From: Chrysemys picta bellii
Lineage: Eukaryota > Chordata > Testudines > Emydidae
Length of the DNA stretch: 64,000 bases
Direction: 5' to 3'
NCBI RefSeq assembly: GCF_011386835.1
Contig: NC_088791.1
Coordinates: 128,254,943 to 128,318,942, forward strand
Of the stretch, positions 46,746-58,737 are shown piece after piece. Below the pieces are notes generated by a model. The model was given only the letters and a program-made list of their open reading frames with translations. It made no database searches and was not told the origin of the DNA. The translations under genes and the position numbers were made by a program. Position 1 is the stretch's first letter, and the number at the start of each line of letters is the position of its first letter.

Positions 46746-47214
46746 GGATCACTATTCAAAGAAGTAGAGATTATTCACTCTGTGCAATCACTGTATTTCT
46801 TCCACAAGGTGAATAACCTCCTCTTCTTCATTTCCCTCTTGTATCCTAGATGGGAGGTCATCTTTGATAATCCTTAAGAACATTGGAGCTTCTGAGCCTC
46901 AATGGGTTACTCTATGGCTTTGTCAAGTGTTCCTATGTCCCATAGCTTGCTTCTTCCCCACTTCTTTATAGAAAATCTGACAACCATAAAAATCTTCTCT
47001 GTAGGCTCCCTCTAGCAAGCCAGGCCACACCCTCTCCTTTATCTCCCCAGTTCTTCTACTGTTTCACTGCTTAGGTCAATGAGGTTTATAGCTGTTAATA
47101 AGGGCAGAATTTAGCCATAAGTAAATAAAATGCTCTGAGAGCCCATGTGGTGCTAAGATGTAAAGCTGTTTAGTATACTGCTTGCAATAGCTACTTCAGA
47201 GCCATTACACGATA

Positions 47215-47390
47215 TCATGGCTTATATTTTACAAACAAATGAGTGGTATTGGGTATCCAATTTGAGACGCCTTAAGAAGGCCTGATCTTTAGAAGCTGCT
47301 TAACACCCTCTTTAATTCCCTTTAAAATATCTCAAGTTCAGCATCCACAAAGTGAGGCACCCAAAACACTTGTCCCATTTGAACATTTTA
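47215..47390. repeat. Partial old foldback repeat
   Basis: TTTGAGACGCCTTAAGAAGGCCTGATC and TTAAAATATCTCAAGTTCAGC, GAGGCACCCAAAACAC keep the plan of the repeat at 40472-40640, with heavy decay. Confidence 0.5.
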
Positions 47391-48442
47391 GGCCTGTGTG
47401 AATGTGTGTGACAAATCCAAAATAACAGACATGCAATGAAAGCTTTTTTGAAAAGTACTTCACGTGCACAGTAATTCTTTTAAAAAGACATTTTAAATAT
47501 ATATGTTTGTTTGCAAATTTAGAAATTACCAAAAGCAAAATGTGTTTTGAAAGAATGAAAAGAAAGCTCATCATTAGAGAACCAGGGTAGTTGAAACTGT
47601 GAGTTGATGCATCAGACTTTCACCACTAAAACTGGATTTAAATTAGGCCTAAATCATGTGTGATCTTTGAACACATAACAAATGATTGTACAGTCTGTTA
47701 TGACTGGCACTTGCTGATGAGGAGCAGTCCAGACCTGGAGTAGCAAGTGTGTTACAGATTAGGATTGATGCCCATTGGGGGAGGCCATAAAGTTCCTGTT
47801 TATATGGCACCTGCCTGTAACTAGTGCTGTTCAACTTTAATGAGCACTTAACTTCACCCAACTCTTTTTTTTTAAAGGTTGAAGAACTAAATATTATCCA
47901 CAAATAATAAATTTCCCTTTTCTTGGCATTTTTGTAATTTAGAATGATAATTAATTGATCATAGTAAATGTGTTGGCAAATATTTAAAGATAAGCAATTA
48001 TAATAATCATGATTTTTTTTTAAATGTTACAAGTCATAAAGTGATACCTTATGTATACAGTTCCTTCTGACACGGGTAGATCCATGCAAAGAATCTAAGA
48101 AGGTTTATAATACATGGGTGACAGTTGCACCAGCCAGATGGCCTAATGGCAGTGGGTTTCACTGATGTACCAGTGATAGTAGCAAAGTTGACTTGATTTC
48201 TGAGGCAGCCATATCCAGACCAGCCATCAAAAGTATGGTCACAATGGCACAGGGCCCATGGATGGATGAGAGAAAAGTTTGGAGGCAAAAAAGACATTAA
48301 AGGATGGGCTGGAGAAAGAAAAACAGAGGTACACATAAGGACACTTCCTCACCTCCATTCTTCTCCAAATCTGTGTGCAACTATGATACAGAGATATAGT
48401 TGACTAGTCTTTGTCTAATACGTTGATGATTTTTTTTTTAAA
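47391..48442. other. AT-rich unique DNA
   Basis: Minus-strand frames at 47338-47574, 47649-47903 and 48049-48336 show no domain. Nothing else is recognised. Confidence 0.45.
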
Positions 48443-48630
48443 TGGAGATATTCCATCTCCTAGAACTGGAAGGAACCTTGAAAGGTCATTGAGTCCAGCC
48501 CCCTGCCCTTCACTAGCAGGACCAAGTACTGATTTTGCCCCAGATCCCTAAGTGGCCCCCTCAAGGATTGAACTCACAACCCTGGGTTTAGCAGGCCAAT
48601 GCTCAAACCACTGAGCTATCCCTCCCCCCC
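48443..48630 (-). mobile_element. tRNA-derived SINE of turtle Cry/Pol III type
   Basis: Read on the minus strand, the head GGGAGGGATAGCTCAGTGG contains a Pol III A box (48608-48618), and GGTTGTGAGTTCAATCC is the B box (48565-48581). The body ACTTAGGGATCTGGGGC and tail CCTTTCAAGGTTCCTTCCAG, then TTCTAGGAGATGG, follow; the tail resembles CR1 3' ends, which fits mobilisation by CR1. An A run (T on plus, 48431-48440) closes it. It is near full length and only modestly diverged. It is the best single clue that the organism is a cryptodiran turtle. Confidence 0.9.
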
Positions 48631-48942
48631 TTTTCCTTTAAGAAAAATTAAGCAGACAATTCTTAGATACTTTATAGAGAGAACACGGAACTCTTCTACA
48701 GTAATAGTAAACCTAATAGTTTCTACATTGTGCTTACTTTCATCTAGTTAAAGAAATCCTGCACAGATTGTTACACACATAGGAACCAAATTCTCTGCTG
48801 GTAACTGGTGCAGCTTTATTCTAGTCAATGTAGCCATACTAATTTACACTGACAGAGTATTCGGCCTCTTTATCAAAGTAACTCAGAGGAAGACTTTTGT
48901 CTGGAAAGGTGAATCTAGAATGGAAATATTTTTATTTAGGGT

Positions 48943-49322
48943 TAGGGTGACCATACGTCCAGTTTTGGCTAGGACAGTCTCTTTTTTAAGCCCTGTGCTG
49001 GCTGTCCTGACTTTTTTTGGCAAAAGAGGGCATTTGTCCCATTTCCTCTGGCCACCTTGATCAGTTTGCCAGAGCAAAAGGGACAAATGCCCACTTTTGT
49101 CAAAAAAGTGGGATGCAGTGCAGTCGGAGGAATATGGGGGAGGCGAGCGGAGATGCCAATCCCGTGCAGAGGTGGAGACAGCCGGGAGGGTTCAATTGAC
49201 CAGTGATAGCCTGGCGTGGAGGCTGGCAAGGTTTAATCCATCAGTGATATCCTAGTGGAGAGGGGGCCAGCAGGGTTTGAATGAGTGGCCCCGTTTTCCA
49301 TTTGGGAAATATGGTCACCGTA
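48943..49322. mobile_element. hAT-type MITE, 380 bp, with 7/8 target duplication
   Basis: It begins TAGGGTGACCATACGTCC and ends AAATATGGTCACCGTA, imperfect inverted ends. Flanking octamers TTTAGGGT (48935-48942) and ATTAGGGT (49323-49330) differ at one base. Inside, GGGCATTTGTCCC and GGGACAAATGCCC form a second inverted pair. Short overlapping frames (48883-49229) come from this element. Confidence 0.85.
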
Positions 49323-49908
49323 ATTAGGGTGGAGTGTATTTTGCTAGAATCCATATGCTTTAAAGAAAACATCCTTCTCTATGAAACAACACAATTTGTT
49401 TAGCGTTTCTTGTTTATCTACTCCACATGAAATGTTGGGTCAGTGAAACAGACAGTAGGGGGGACGGAACAGAATTTAAATATTTATTTTATGATATGTC
49501 GGCTTTTGCTTTAAATCTTCTTTAAATTCCTACCAAATTCACATTTACTAAGTTTGCTTTTTCCCTTACCCACAGTATGTCTGTCACAGATTGCACCCAA
49601 AAAGATACAGTAGTTATTTGGCAAGATGAAATCAAGGCACACAAAGAAAAGGCTTCTGAGAATCCATTGAGAGGCTTTCAGGTATTTCTGAGCTCACTAT
49701 ACTCACCAATACTCTATGCGTGGTTTTGGGCACTGTACAAGCACATACGGTAATGAGCTTGAAGAAAACTGCTTCCATTAACTCATGAATGGTGATGATG
49801 AAATACAGTATAAATGAATGGAAATACCCTGAAAAGGAGAAAAAACTAGGGTTATTTAGTCTAAATACCACTGTGTATTTTGATTCTTGTTATGATGATT
49901 GCTTTACT

Positions 49909-50031
49909 TAGGGTGATCAGATGTCCTGATTTTATAGGGTCAGTCCTGATATTTGGGGCTTTTTCTTATATAAGCACCAATTACCACCCCACCCCGTCCC
50001 AATTTTTCACATTTGCCATCTGGTCACCCTA
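49909..50031. mobile_element. hAT-type MITE, diverged copy of the 3174-3297 family
   Basis: TAGGGTGATCAGATGTCCTG at the left and GCCATCTGGTCACCCTA at the right form the inverted repeats. It is in the opposite orientation to the copy at 3174-3297. Flanking octamers GCTTTACT and GTTTTATT agree at six of eight bases, which suggests an older insertion. Confidence 0.88.
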
Positions 50032-50689
50032 GTTTTATTGGGTAAAAGTGGTGCCTTAAAACTCAGCAGATTAGGACCCCTGTGGATATTCAATGATATC
50101 TATGTATACTTACTAGCGGAATATATTTGTACCACCGTTCACTCCTATGAGCATAGCAGAGGCATCACAGGAATGAGTGCGTCAACTAGTCTTTTTTCTG
50201 ACTCTCACTTAAACAGAATTCACTAGGTTCCCTGTTACTAACTAATGGGCCAAGTTAGTGCCCATTGAACACAGTGGAGATCAGGTCCTAAGTATAACAA
50301 GGATTTGGAGCTTCCCAACTTAAACCAGTGGATTAAGGTGAAATGCATTTCAATACAGAGGGCAGCACAATGGCCTGTGTACCACTTAAGACCCAGTTTA
50401 AAGCTGTGCATTAAGGACTTTTCTGGGGGTTTAAGTGGTGCAAAGGGCATCTGCACTGAGGTGAATTTGATCCGTTAGTGCACACTCAACTGAATGGGAG
50501 CTAGGCAGTTGCAGGATTTCAGGCCCTAGAGCAGAGGTTTATCATTAGGATATGAAGGTTGTGCCAGGAGTAAGTTGCAAAGAAGTACCACTGGTTGTTA
50601 ACCACTGGATTATACTAAACTAGAATTTTGTTTTACTAATAGGGAAAAGTAGGGTGATCAATTTGAAACAGTAATCTATTCAATCTGCG

Positions 50690-50800
50690 TGTTTTATTTC
50701 TAAAATAAGAATAGTAATAGTGATTCATTTTCAAAGCTCTTTGAGATCCTGAGATGAAAGGTGTGCTATATAAGTGCAGACTCTAACTTATTATTATTGA
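50690..50800 (+). mobile_element. CORE-SINE (MIR) tail
   Basis: AATAAGAATAGTAATAGTGA, CAAAGCTCTTTGAGATCCTGAGATGAAAGG, GTGCTATATAAGTGC match the 3' half of MIR-like SINEs in plus orientation. Confidence 0.75.
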
Positions 50801-51544
50801 TATTCTAAATATAGCAGTAATAGTTTTTGAATAAGGTTATATGCTAGAAAATTAGGCCCAAATCCTGCTAACATTTTCATCCATGATTAACTAAACTGAA
50901 GTGAATAGTCTCATTATAGTAAATAGGACTGCTCACATGATTAAAATTAAACCCATGTGTAAGTTTTTTTCAGAATCAGGGACTTAGATAGAACATACAG
51001 TTAATCAGGAAATCTCAGGTTGAGGACAAGAAACAAAAGAAATTGACAGTTGAATCTATAGTATTATTTTTAAGCTTCATCAAGATTCAGAAGGAGTTAA
51101 AAGTGTGTGTAGCACTTAGTGAAGTTTGGTTACTGATATTGAACAATTTACTTTTTGAGTGTCTCTTCAGTGCAATACACAGAGTCAACTGTTTTATACA
51201 AAAGTAGAATAAAATGATTGCATGAACTTCAAGTCAATAAGGAGTGCGTAGAAGGTCAGTATTTTACTAAAAATTTCAACCTTGTATTCTAAGTACAGTG
51301 TTCTTTTTTTATTAGGTATTTTAAACAAAACAACATACTTCATAATGAAGTGCAGTTAAGATATGTTGCTAGTATCTAAATTAAAAAGTTGTACCACATA
51401 TTGCCACCTAAGAAGCATGCAGTAGTACGTATCTGAAGGCTCACACCATGAGTAATGTAGGAATCAAACAAATATTCACAATCAGTTAGTACTGGAATGC
51501 CTGCTATTTTTTGTATTCATATTTTATTGACTATATATGGGGGA

Positions 51545-51770
51545 AGTGTGCTCCCGTGGATATGGCATTGGGCTTGAAAAGATGACTTGGGTACTGTTTT
51601 TGGTTCTGCCACCAATATGCTGTGTCATTTGAGGCAAGTTACTTCATCTCTCTAAGCCTCAGATTCCCCATCTCAGAAATGAGAATATTGATACTTACCC
51701 TCCCTTTGTAAAGTACGTGAGATGTATAGATGAAACTGCTACATAATATTATTAATAAAAAATAACCCAG
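51545..51770 (+). mobile_element. CORE-SINE (MIR) copy
   Basis: The head has GTGGATATGGCATTGGGCTT, then GGTTCTGCCACCAATATGCTGTGTCA, GGCAAGTTACTTCATCTCTC, AAGCCTCAGATTCCCCATCTC and GTAAAGTACGTGAGATGTA. The order and spacing are those of a near-complete MIR. Confidence 0.88.
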
Positions 51771-52234
51771 AACCCAAACATCCACTGTGGAGTCCATTGT
51801 CATCCTGTGGAACGTGGAACTCAGTATTGTCTTCTTGCCCATCTTTATGGGCAGTATTCACCCCCCTTTGCACACTGGGACTTCCATGACCTTTATACCA
51901 CAGAGCAGTGTACTTCTGTAACTCCTTGGCTAAAACGTACCATCTTTGGCAAAGCATACCATGGGGCTTCCTTGGTATTTTAGGTCATTGCATGTCAGTT
52001 ATTGTGGATCTGTCACACACTGGGAATAGCTGTTTCACTCACCTAAAGGTGAAAGTGTTCTGGGATTAAGACCCCACATAATACCATGGGTTGATGTGAA
52101 ATCGGTCTGGGATGTCACCCAGTTTCCTTCCTGTGATCAGAAGTTTAAATGTATCAAGATGTGTTATTGTATTAAAATACCAAAAATATTTTAAAGAGTA
52201 AGATTCTCAATCAAAACTGGTTGAAATAAGGGGC

Positions 52235-52535
52235 AGGCAGAATGGTTCACTTGGTTAGGCAATGGACTCAAATTCAGGACACTGGGGTTCTACTCCTGAG
52301 ATTACTACTGACCTGCTGTGTGACCTAGGACGAGTCACTTCACCCTCTGTGCCTCATTTTACCTTTCTATCCTCTGTTGCTCTCGTCTCTGTTTAGACAA
52401 AGTTTAGACTTTGGGCCAGGAGCTGTTCCTCACTATGTGTTCACATGCCCCTGGCAGGATCGAACAGTGATTTCAGTCGGGGGTCTCTAGGCACTACCAT
52501 ATGGAAATAATTAAAAATAACAATACATAACAAAT
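52235..52535 (+). mobile_element. CORE-SINE with L2-type tail, near full length
   Basis: The tRNA-like head (CAGAATGGTTCACTTGGTTAGG, GGGGTTCTACTCCTG) is followed by the core (CTGCTGTGTGACCTAGGACG, AGTCACTTCACCCTCTGTGCC) and a tail ending GTCTCTAGGCACTACCATA, GGAAATAATTAAAAATAACAATA. The tail matches in reverse the fragment at 38880-39005. Confidence 0.85.
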
Positions 52536-54584
52536 AGAGAGTGAAAGCTGAATGGTGGGTGCACCATCCATAACTTATCCAGTTTTGCTTATATAAGAAG
52601 TTAAACTCTTAACCAGGCCATTAATACTATAAAGCTCCCACAGCTTGCCAGTATTTTTACCATTAAGTTGTCTAACCCTCCTCAAAGCAGGTCTAAAAAA
52701 CAAGGTGTTAAAAATGCCAGAGGCTTTAAGAGCTTCCTCTGCACTCTCACACCCACTATTGGAGTTGCACCCACGTTAGCACAGTGAGCAATTGTTGCCA
52801 AAACCCTCAAGTGTAAACTTTGAAAAGGAATACTAGAGTATTATAATTTTCCTCAAGTGGCTTGATTATATCATGTCTAAATCAATTTTAACTGTTGGGA
52901 CTTTATTTATAAAAATTATTCAGTCACATGTCAATTACAAAGTGATTATAATGCAAAAATTACTGTACGAATCATCTCTGTAATTTCTTGAGCAGAAGCT
53001 ACAATTTGAAGCAGAAAGAAAAAGAAAGCCTTGAACTAACATTATTAACAATAAACATGAAGTATATTGTATGAGAATAGCCAGTAACCTAAAATAAAAC
53101 ATACACCATATCTATGGGTGGTACAATTGGTTGTCAGTTCAAGCACAAAATAATTTGCATGATTAATTTCCAGTGTTACTTAATGTTCTATGAGCTGATG
53201 GTTACAGCACTAGGAGATTTGTTATGTTTGAATTTTGACTGGTGATCAGACAAGCACAGTAAAATTATGAGTAACATGTTACTGCAGAAAACAAATTACT
53301 TTTTTCCTTTCAGCAAAAATATTAGTTAACAGTATTTGTCATCATGAACAGTTTTTATTTCTTAACTGTATCTCAGTATCCATTTCTCTAAATAAAATAC
53401 AATTATGATACAACAAAATTATTTGCAACTGCCCTAATGGAAAGTTTTCAGAGAAATAACATTTCTGATTCACAACAATTTACTTAAAGTAATTTTGGGA
53501 CATTAATAATTTATAATGAATAGATTGTCATCCCATCAGTGCATTTTATTTAAATCACTTAATATTCCTAAAAAGATTATTGTTTTTCTGAACTGTTGAC
53601 CTTTTCTGAACTGTTCCTAATTATTGTGAAAAACTCCTTCTAGTCTTAAATTATCAAACCCTTGCTCAACGTCTTTCCAAAATAGCCTGCACTAACTTTA
53701 TCAGTGGTTTGCTAGTCTCAAAATTTCATTTGTTGCAGGACTCCTCCAAGTATATTAACAATAAGAACCTCTTACAAAGTCTGGAGTTTAAAATAGTGTA
53801 GAGGTGTTGATTTACATGTTAAATTGTGATCTTGCTTTGGAAATTCCTCTGATGAAATTGTTTAGATAGCATTAACATTTAGTGTAGGCCAAAGGTGCCA
53901 TTCCTGCAAAATAGCACAGATCCCTACCCCTCTGCAGAGTCCACTCACTAGCAGATCTCACTGCAGAATTAAATTTTAAAGATCAGGAGTCAGATTACAG
54001 CCCCTGCTGTGGCCCCTTTACAACACTTGGGCATAAGAGGGCTACAAAGTCCCTCAGGAGACTACCACCAGCAGAGGAGTGTAATAGCATCCCTACACTG
54101 TCCTCCACAGCAATTCTGGGTTTTGGAGCAGCTCTTAAGAAGCTGGATAAAGCTTCTATAAACTGAAGGCTCTCATTTTCATTGGGGGTCATGCTGGTAT
54201 CCACAACAGCCTGGAATTCAGGAGGCACAAAGATAAAGCCATCTTTGCTTCCTGAGAGATGCAACACCGAATCTGGCCCCAGATTTGTACCATTGCTGCT
54301 GGCTTCCGCGAGCTTCTCAATCCAGACCTCTTTTTCTCATCTGTCTCCATGTGGTTGCATTTCCAATAGGACCTCTATGAAAAGCAGGAAGTTTGGTTTA
54401 AGCCTTAGAAGAACTAGAATCAAAAAGATATGAGTGGTGGGACACCAAACTTTAAAAAGTTAGATTTCTCCCCCTAAATTTCTAAAAACAAAGAAACAGC
54501 AACTATTGTTACTTTAACTTCAAGTGAAATAAATCACTGAAATACCTGACCCCTTGGCGATAACCCTGCCTAGCCAAAACCTCA
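52536..54584. other. AT-rich unique DNA, no gene recognised
   Basis: A less AT-rich stretch near 53890-54400 contains a 90-codon minus-strand frame (53995-54267) and an 83-codon plus-strand frame (54182-54433) that overlap; neither shows a motif. Neither can be called an exon without comparative data. Confidence 0.4.
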
Positions 54585-54757
54585 GAAAAATGCTTTCAAT
54601 TTAGATAATGGAAGGTAATTTTTAACATTTTAAAGAAACTATTGCATTGTTTAGACCGAAGACGAGGCAAAATTCTCGTCTTCACTCTAAACAATGCAGT
54701 CTTTTCCTTAAAATGTTAAAAATTACCTCCCATTACCGAAACTGAAAGCATGTTTCC
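54585..54757. repeat. Long near-perfect hairpin, 173 bp, 8-base loop
   Basis: Arms of about 82 bases (54585-54666 and 54675-54757) are inverted copies with roughly ten mismatches and one or two indels, separated by GCAAAATT. Longest exact blocks are GGTAATTTTTAACATTTTAA and GCATTGTTTAGA with their inverses. No clear target duplication was found at the ends. Likely a foldback MITE; as RNA it would form a very stable hairpin. Confidence 0.88.
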
Positions 54758-55899
54758 AAGTAATTGACTACCTCCTTTGTGCTGCACTGCAACCAAAGCA
54801 TTTATTATGGACTATAAATGGCAGTATTGATTGCCAAGTCTACTTAAAGGCAATTTCAGTTGGTAGAATTATAATCCATTATAAAATCCAACATTTTAAA
54901 ATTTCTACCTAAAAAATAAAAACAAACTCTTAACTGTCTTAAAGTTTATTAAATGGCACATACTATTTGTGATATCTCTGTGTCCTCCTTCCCCCATTTC
55001 CTATATTTTTAATCAAACCCTACTGCCCTTTCTTCATGGTTCAGACCGTCTGTTCAGAGAAGTATAAAAAAGTTTGGCTATTTAGCTCAATCTGTTGAGT
55101 TTGCAAAATTAGATTGATAGTCTTTTGAGAACAGGTTCTCTGATGAGATTTTTGGTGCTATCTGCTTCTGGTGATGCTGGAAATACTGAGAGAGAGACTG
55201 AATTGCCTTTCTCATGTTATTCTGTCAGTTCTGTTTTCTTGTCCTTTCTAGAACCAAGAAGTGAATTATTGGTGAAATATATGACCTGTGATTATCATAA
55301 TGACCCTTTCTGGTCTTAAAAATCAATGACAGTACAGTGTTATGAAAACAAGACAGAATTGAAATGGAACACTTGCATAATGAATAAAACTGGTTGAAAT
55401 TTCCTAAGTTTTCAAATATTTTTGCCAAAAAAATTATTTTCAATGAAAAGGAACACCTGACATTTTTTAATCAAAAGTTTAAAAAGTTTAAAAAATGTTT
55501 TTACACCCAATTATGGGGCTATTTAGAAATGTTTGGACAATGAAAAACTTTTGACCAAATTTTTATAAAGACAGTAAAAATTGTTGAAAAATGCCCTTAA
55601 CATTTCTTGTTGATTTTTTGACTAACTGTAATTAACATTTATTCAAACCCAAAATGTCAGGTTGAGATTGAGTTTGGGGTGGTTTCCATTATTTTATTAC
55701 AGCCAGTTTAACTATTTCTAGTCATTCACTACCTCACTGTGCAGAAGAGTATTGTGCACACTCTTGTAGAAAGGATATTGATGCGGTAAAAGGGGGATAT
55801 TATGGAAATTAGCAACAAGGAATATAAAGGCTCTTCAATATTTTAATTATGAAGGGAAGTTAAGAAATTAAGTTTATTCTTCAAGGGCCTCTGTGCATT
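54758..55899. other. AT-rich unique DNA
   Basis: Nothing recognised. Short frames at 55125-55319 and 55225-55443 (minus) overlap one another and have no domain. Confidence 0.45.
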
Positions 55900-56986
55900 C
55901 CCACTAATAGAATTCATTCCTGCTGGCGTTGAGCTGTGGAACTGTATAGAAAAGCCAGGTTCACTGGGGAGAGCGTGCAGTAGCGAGGATGCACTTGTGC
56001 TAGGATGACATCATCAATTCAGACTTCATAAGGAAGTGCATTCCTCTTCTATCCACTAGGCTCGATATCAGGCCTGAGATCCACCTCTCCAAGGCAAAAT
56101 AGCATTAGCAGCTAAGCTTCCCACCTGGCATGGTCCAGCACTGCAAGCTTCATCTGGACAGTCTGCAGCAGTACTGCAATCTCTGTCGGCACTGTCATTG
56201 GCACTGCAGCCTCCTTTGGCAGCTTTAAAGTCAACACCATAACCAAAAGGCAGATTTCCAGATCTCTGCCTGTTGCTGCTCTGGTGCAAAAGAAGATTAC
56301 ATGTTCCAGAGAGTCCAAGGAGGAGAAGAGGAGGAAGCATCACTCTGCATTTCTGCCACTGGCACATGTTTCCTTTGGGGACTCCTTATTGGTTTCACTG
56401 TCACCTTTGGCACTCAATCCTCAAGTCAGTCTCTGTTGCTTAAATATATAGCTACCTGACCAGTGCTAATACCTCTGACACAGTCGATTTCTCCACTTAT
56501 CAGAGAACATCACCCCTCCGTTGATGCTATTAGCGTTGCCTCTGTTGCTTGACTCTATGCAGTGATATTCACTTCTGGCTTCAAACCAAAATATCCCAGA
56601 AGAACACTGGATCCCCTCAGAACTGGCCATGAAAGTTCTACCAGTCCAATCTGGAGATCCCATTTGGCTTCCTTAACCAATACTCCATTGGAAATGGAAA
56701 GGTATTATGCAGGGCCTTCTTCAGTTATTTATGCAGCCCTGAATTTGGAAGTTCATAATCTCTCTGACATACTGCAAAACCTGACACAGTGATATTGTCT
56801 TTGGCACCGGCGTTAATATATGACACCTCAGATTCAATGGTGAGAGAGATGGTCACTGGTATAGCTCTGAGAAGAGCTTCAAACATCATGTCTGGCTTCA
56901 AACTGAGTCAGAAGCCAATTAAGGGCCTAACTTTTGAGGGCTCTGACCTCTTTAGTGGTTAGGCAGATGATGCTGGAAAAGCTCAA

Positions 56987-57252
56987 GGACTTGTCTACAT
57001 GGGATGTAACTGTGTGTCAAGTCAGGGTGTGGATCTATAGTGAACTAGCTTGCTGTGAAGTAACGTCCTGTGTGGACACTTTTACACAGCAGTGAACATT
57101 GCTGTTTGAAATGGTACTTCATCAATGGGCACTTTCGAACTTTTATTGCACTGTAGCAGTGTCCACATGGGATGTTACTGCACAGCAAACCAGTGTGTTG
57201 CAGAGTCACACCCTGGCTTGTCATGTAATAAAAATCCCATCTAGACAAGCCC
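56987..57252. mobile_element. Foldback element (GGACTTGTCTACAT / AGACAAGCCC ends) inside DIRS B
   Basis: The left end GGACTTGTCTACATGGGATG pairs with the right end CATCTAGACAAGCCC. GTCCTGTGTGGACAC is mirrored by GTGTCCACATGGGATG, and GTCAGGGTGTGGATC by GAGTCACACCCTGGC. This is the turtle repeat with many CpG sites, here largely decayed to TpG/CpA. The short frames at 57045-57326 are by-products. Confidence 0.8.
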
Positions 57253-57379
57253 ATAGAGAGTCACCTACCAATTTGCATCTGTTACTAAAGTTTATGCTGG
57301 TCATCAACTATGGATTAAAACAGTGATACATATGGCCTAAAATGGAACAATTCAATTCAACAATTCAATTGAATACAAA

Positions 57380-58170
57380 TCTAGACTTTGATCTAGACTT
57401 TGCTGACAACATCGCTCTTATCAGTGAAGATGCCAACAGACTACAAAAATTCACAGACTAGGTAAAAGTAGTAATAGAGAAGATAGGTTTGAGATACAAT
57501 GCAAAGAAATGTAAAGTCATTTTAATGGTGACTACAGGGACAGAAATCAAAATTGAAGAGAAACTGGAGAAGGTGGACAATTTTACGTATCTTGGAAGTA
57601 CCATCAGCCAAGACGGTACTAGTTCCGAGGAAATAAGAAGAATCGGGAAGGCAAACACTTCATTTGAAAAACTTAAAAACATCAGGCAACTCAAAACATC
57701 TCCCTCAAGACAAAACTGAACATATACAAAACAATTGTTATCGCCATCGTAACATATAGCAGTGAGACATGGCAACTTACATCCAGCTTTTGTGTATCTT
57801 TCTTGGTATTTCATCACAAATTTCTGAGAAGAATATTGGGAATAACATATAGCGATAGGAAGACAAATGAAGAAGTCAGAAAAATGACTGGACAATGCAC
57901 CCTCTCACAAATAATCTACAAAAGAAGACATCAGTGGCTGGGACATGTACTGAGAATGGAAAAAGAACACTTACCAAATACCGCCCTTGAACGAAAACCA
58001 GAAAACGCAAGAAGAAAAAAAGGAAGACTGCGAATAACATGGAAATGAACAATTCTGAACGACATCAACATGAAATGGAAAGATTTGGAGAGAAGGGCAG
58101 TTGACAGGCAAGGATAGCAAATGTGGGTAGCCCAATGTGCAGCAAAGCATGAACTAAGGACTAATTGAAA
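57380..58170 (+). mobile_element. Non-LTR retrotransposon fragment, C-terminal reverse transcriptase
   Basis: Frame 1 holds LDFADNIALI, a reverse-transcriptase catalytic box with the second Asp lost (FADN for YADD), then a stop at 57459-57461, then KKCKVI, FTYLGSTISQDG (57570-57620). After a frameshift between 57719 and 57803 come FHHKFLRRILGI and HQWLGHVLRM (57810-57955), then WKDLERRAVDRQ. These C-terminal blocks are shared by RTE-like and related LINE clades; the clade is uncertain. It is truncated at the 5' side and sits inside DIRS B. A 145-codon frame on the opposite strand (57458-57895) is only its shadow. Confidence 0.85.
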
Positions 58171-58737
58171 GCCAAATTACACAGCCTTTTGGTTTCAGAG
58201 ACAGTCTCCCACTGTTCAACAACAACAGAGTCTACAACCTGAGAGGTGATATGAACATCCAGCCTCTTCTAAAATGGCTCCTGTAAAAAGTACACAATAC
58301 AGAAGTAGGATCCCTCACCATATGTTATCTTTGCCATTAGCTCCCAAACATCACTTTCGACAGGATGCTTCAGAGCCATATACTTCTCTCACTTCATTTC
58401 GGTTCTGATCTCTCTTTCCTCTTCAACATCTGGTATGAGATTACTTTTGATCACTGGGTATTAGATAACATCAGGGATGGTTACTTGATCCAATATCACA
58501 GAAGGCTCCCTCAATTTCACAGTTTCTCTCATTATAAACTCCTGTTGGAGGTGATAGGCTCCCTTCTTTTAAAGGGTTCTGTAGAGGAGGTTCCTCAGCA
58601 ACACCAGCAAATAGGCTTTACACCAGATATTTCCTAATATCCAAGAAGGGGAATAGAAACTTCCAAAGGACATTATCCTGGCCTAGTCCCTTGATCCTCA
58701 GAGACATTAGGGAAATCAGACCAGACAGAGCCGTACG

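Larger units (their letters stand above)
43445..47060 (+). mobile_element. Decayed DIRS-like (tyrosine recombinase) retrotransposon A
   Basis: Several plus-strand blocks, in different frames and split by stops, follow the DIRS order. A Cys-containing gag-like block near 43830-43905 (PQKCSFC) comes first, then a Ser/Lys/Arg-rich gag stretch (44146-44478) and a block LIKQVADSLQIPLEEV near 45048. Next is the RNase H-end block (45330-45480, with SLGDSFLLSW and YTFPPIPLI), then VQQVL before NSRK (45665-45690), and finally tyrosine-recombinase-like blocks (46135-46165, GALMVEPPF) running to about 46740. The main reverse-transcriptase core is missing or unrecognisable between 45240 and 45330. No frame is intact; the element is dead. 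Edges are approximate. Confidence 0.72.

Noticed and set aside
48565..48618. Possible tRNA gene with A and B boxes
   Set aside because: The boxes belong to a SINE: the sequence continues into a non-tRNA body and a CR1-like tail, and the cloverleaf acceptor stem is not closed.
53995..54433. Possible exon in a less AT-rich patch (90-codon minus and 83-codon plus frames)
   Set aside because: The two frames overlap on opposite strands and neither has a motif or a clear splice context that I can support.
57458..57895. 145-codon minus-strand open frame, the longest in the window
   Set aside because: It lies antisense over the plus-strand LINE reverse-transcriptase blocks (FTYLGSTISQDG, HQWLGHVLRM), which explain the sequence; the minus peptide has no recognisable domain.
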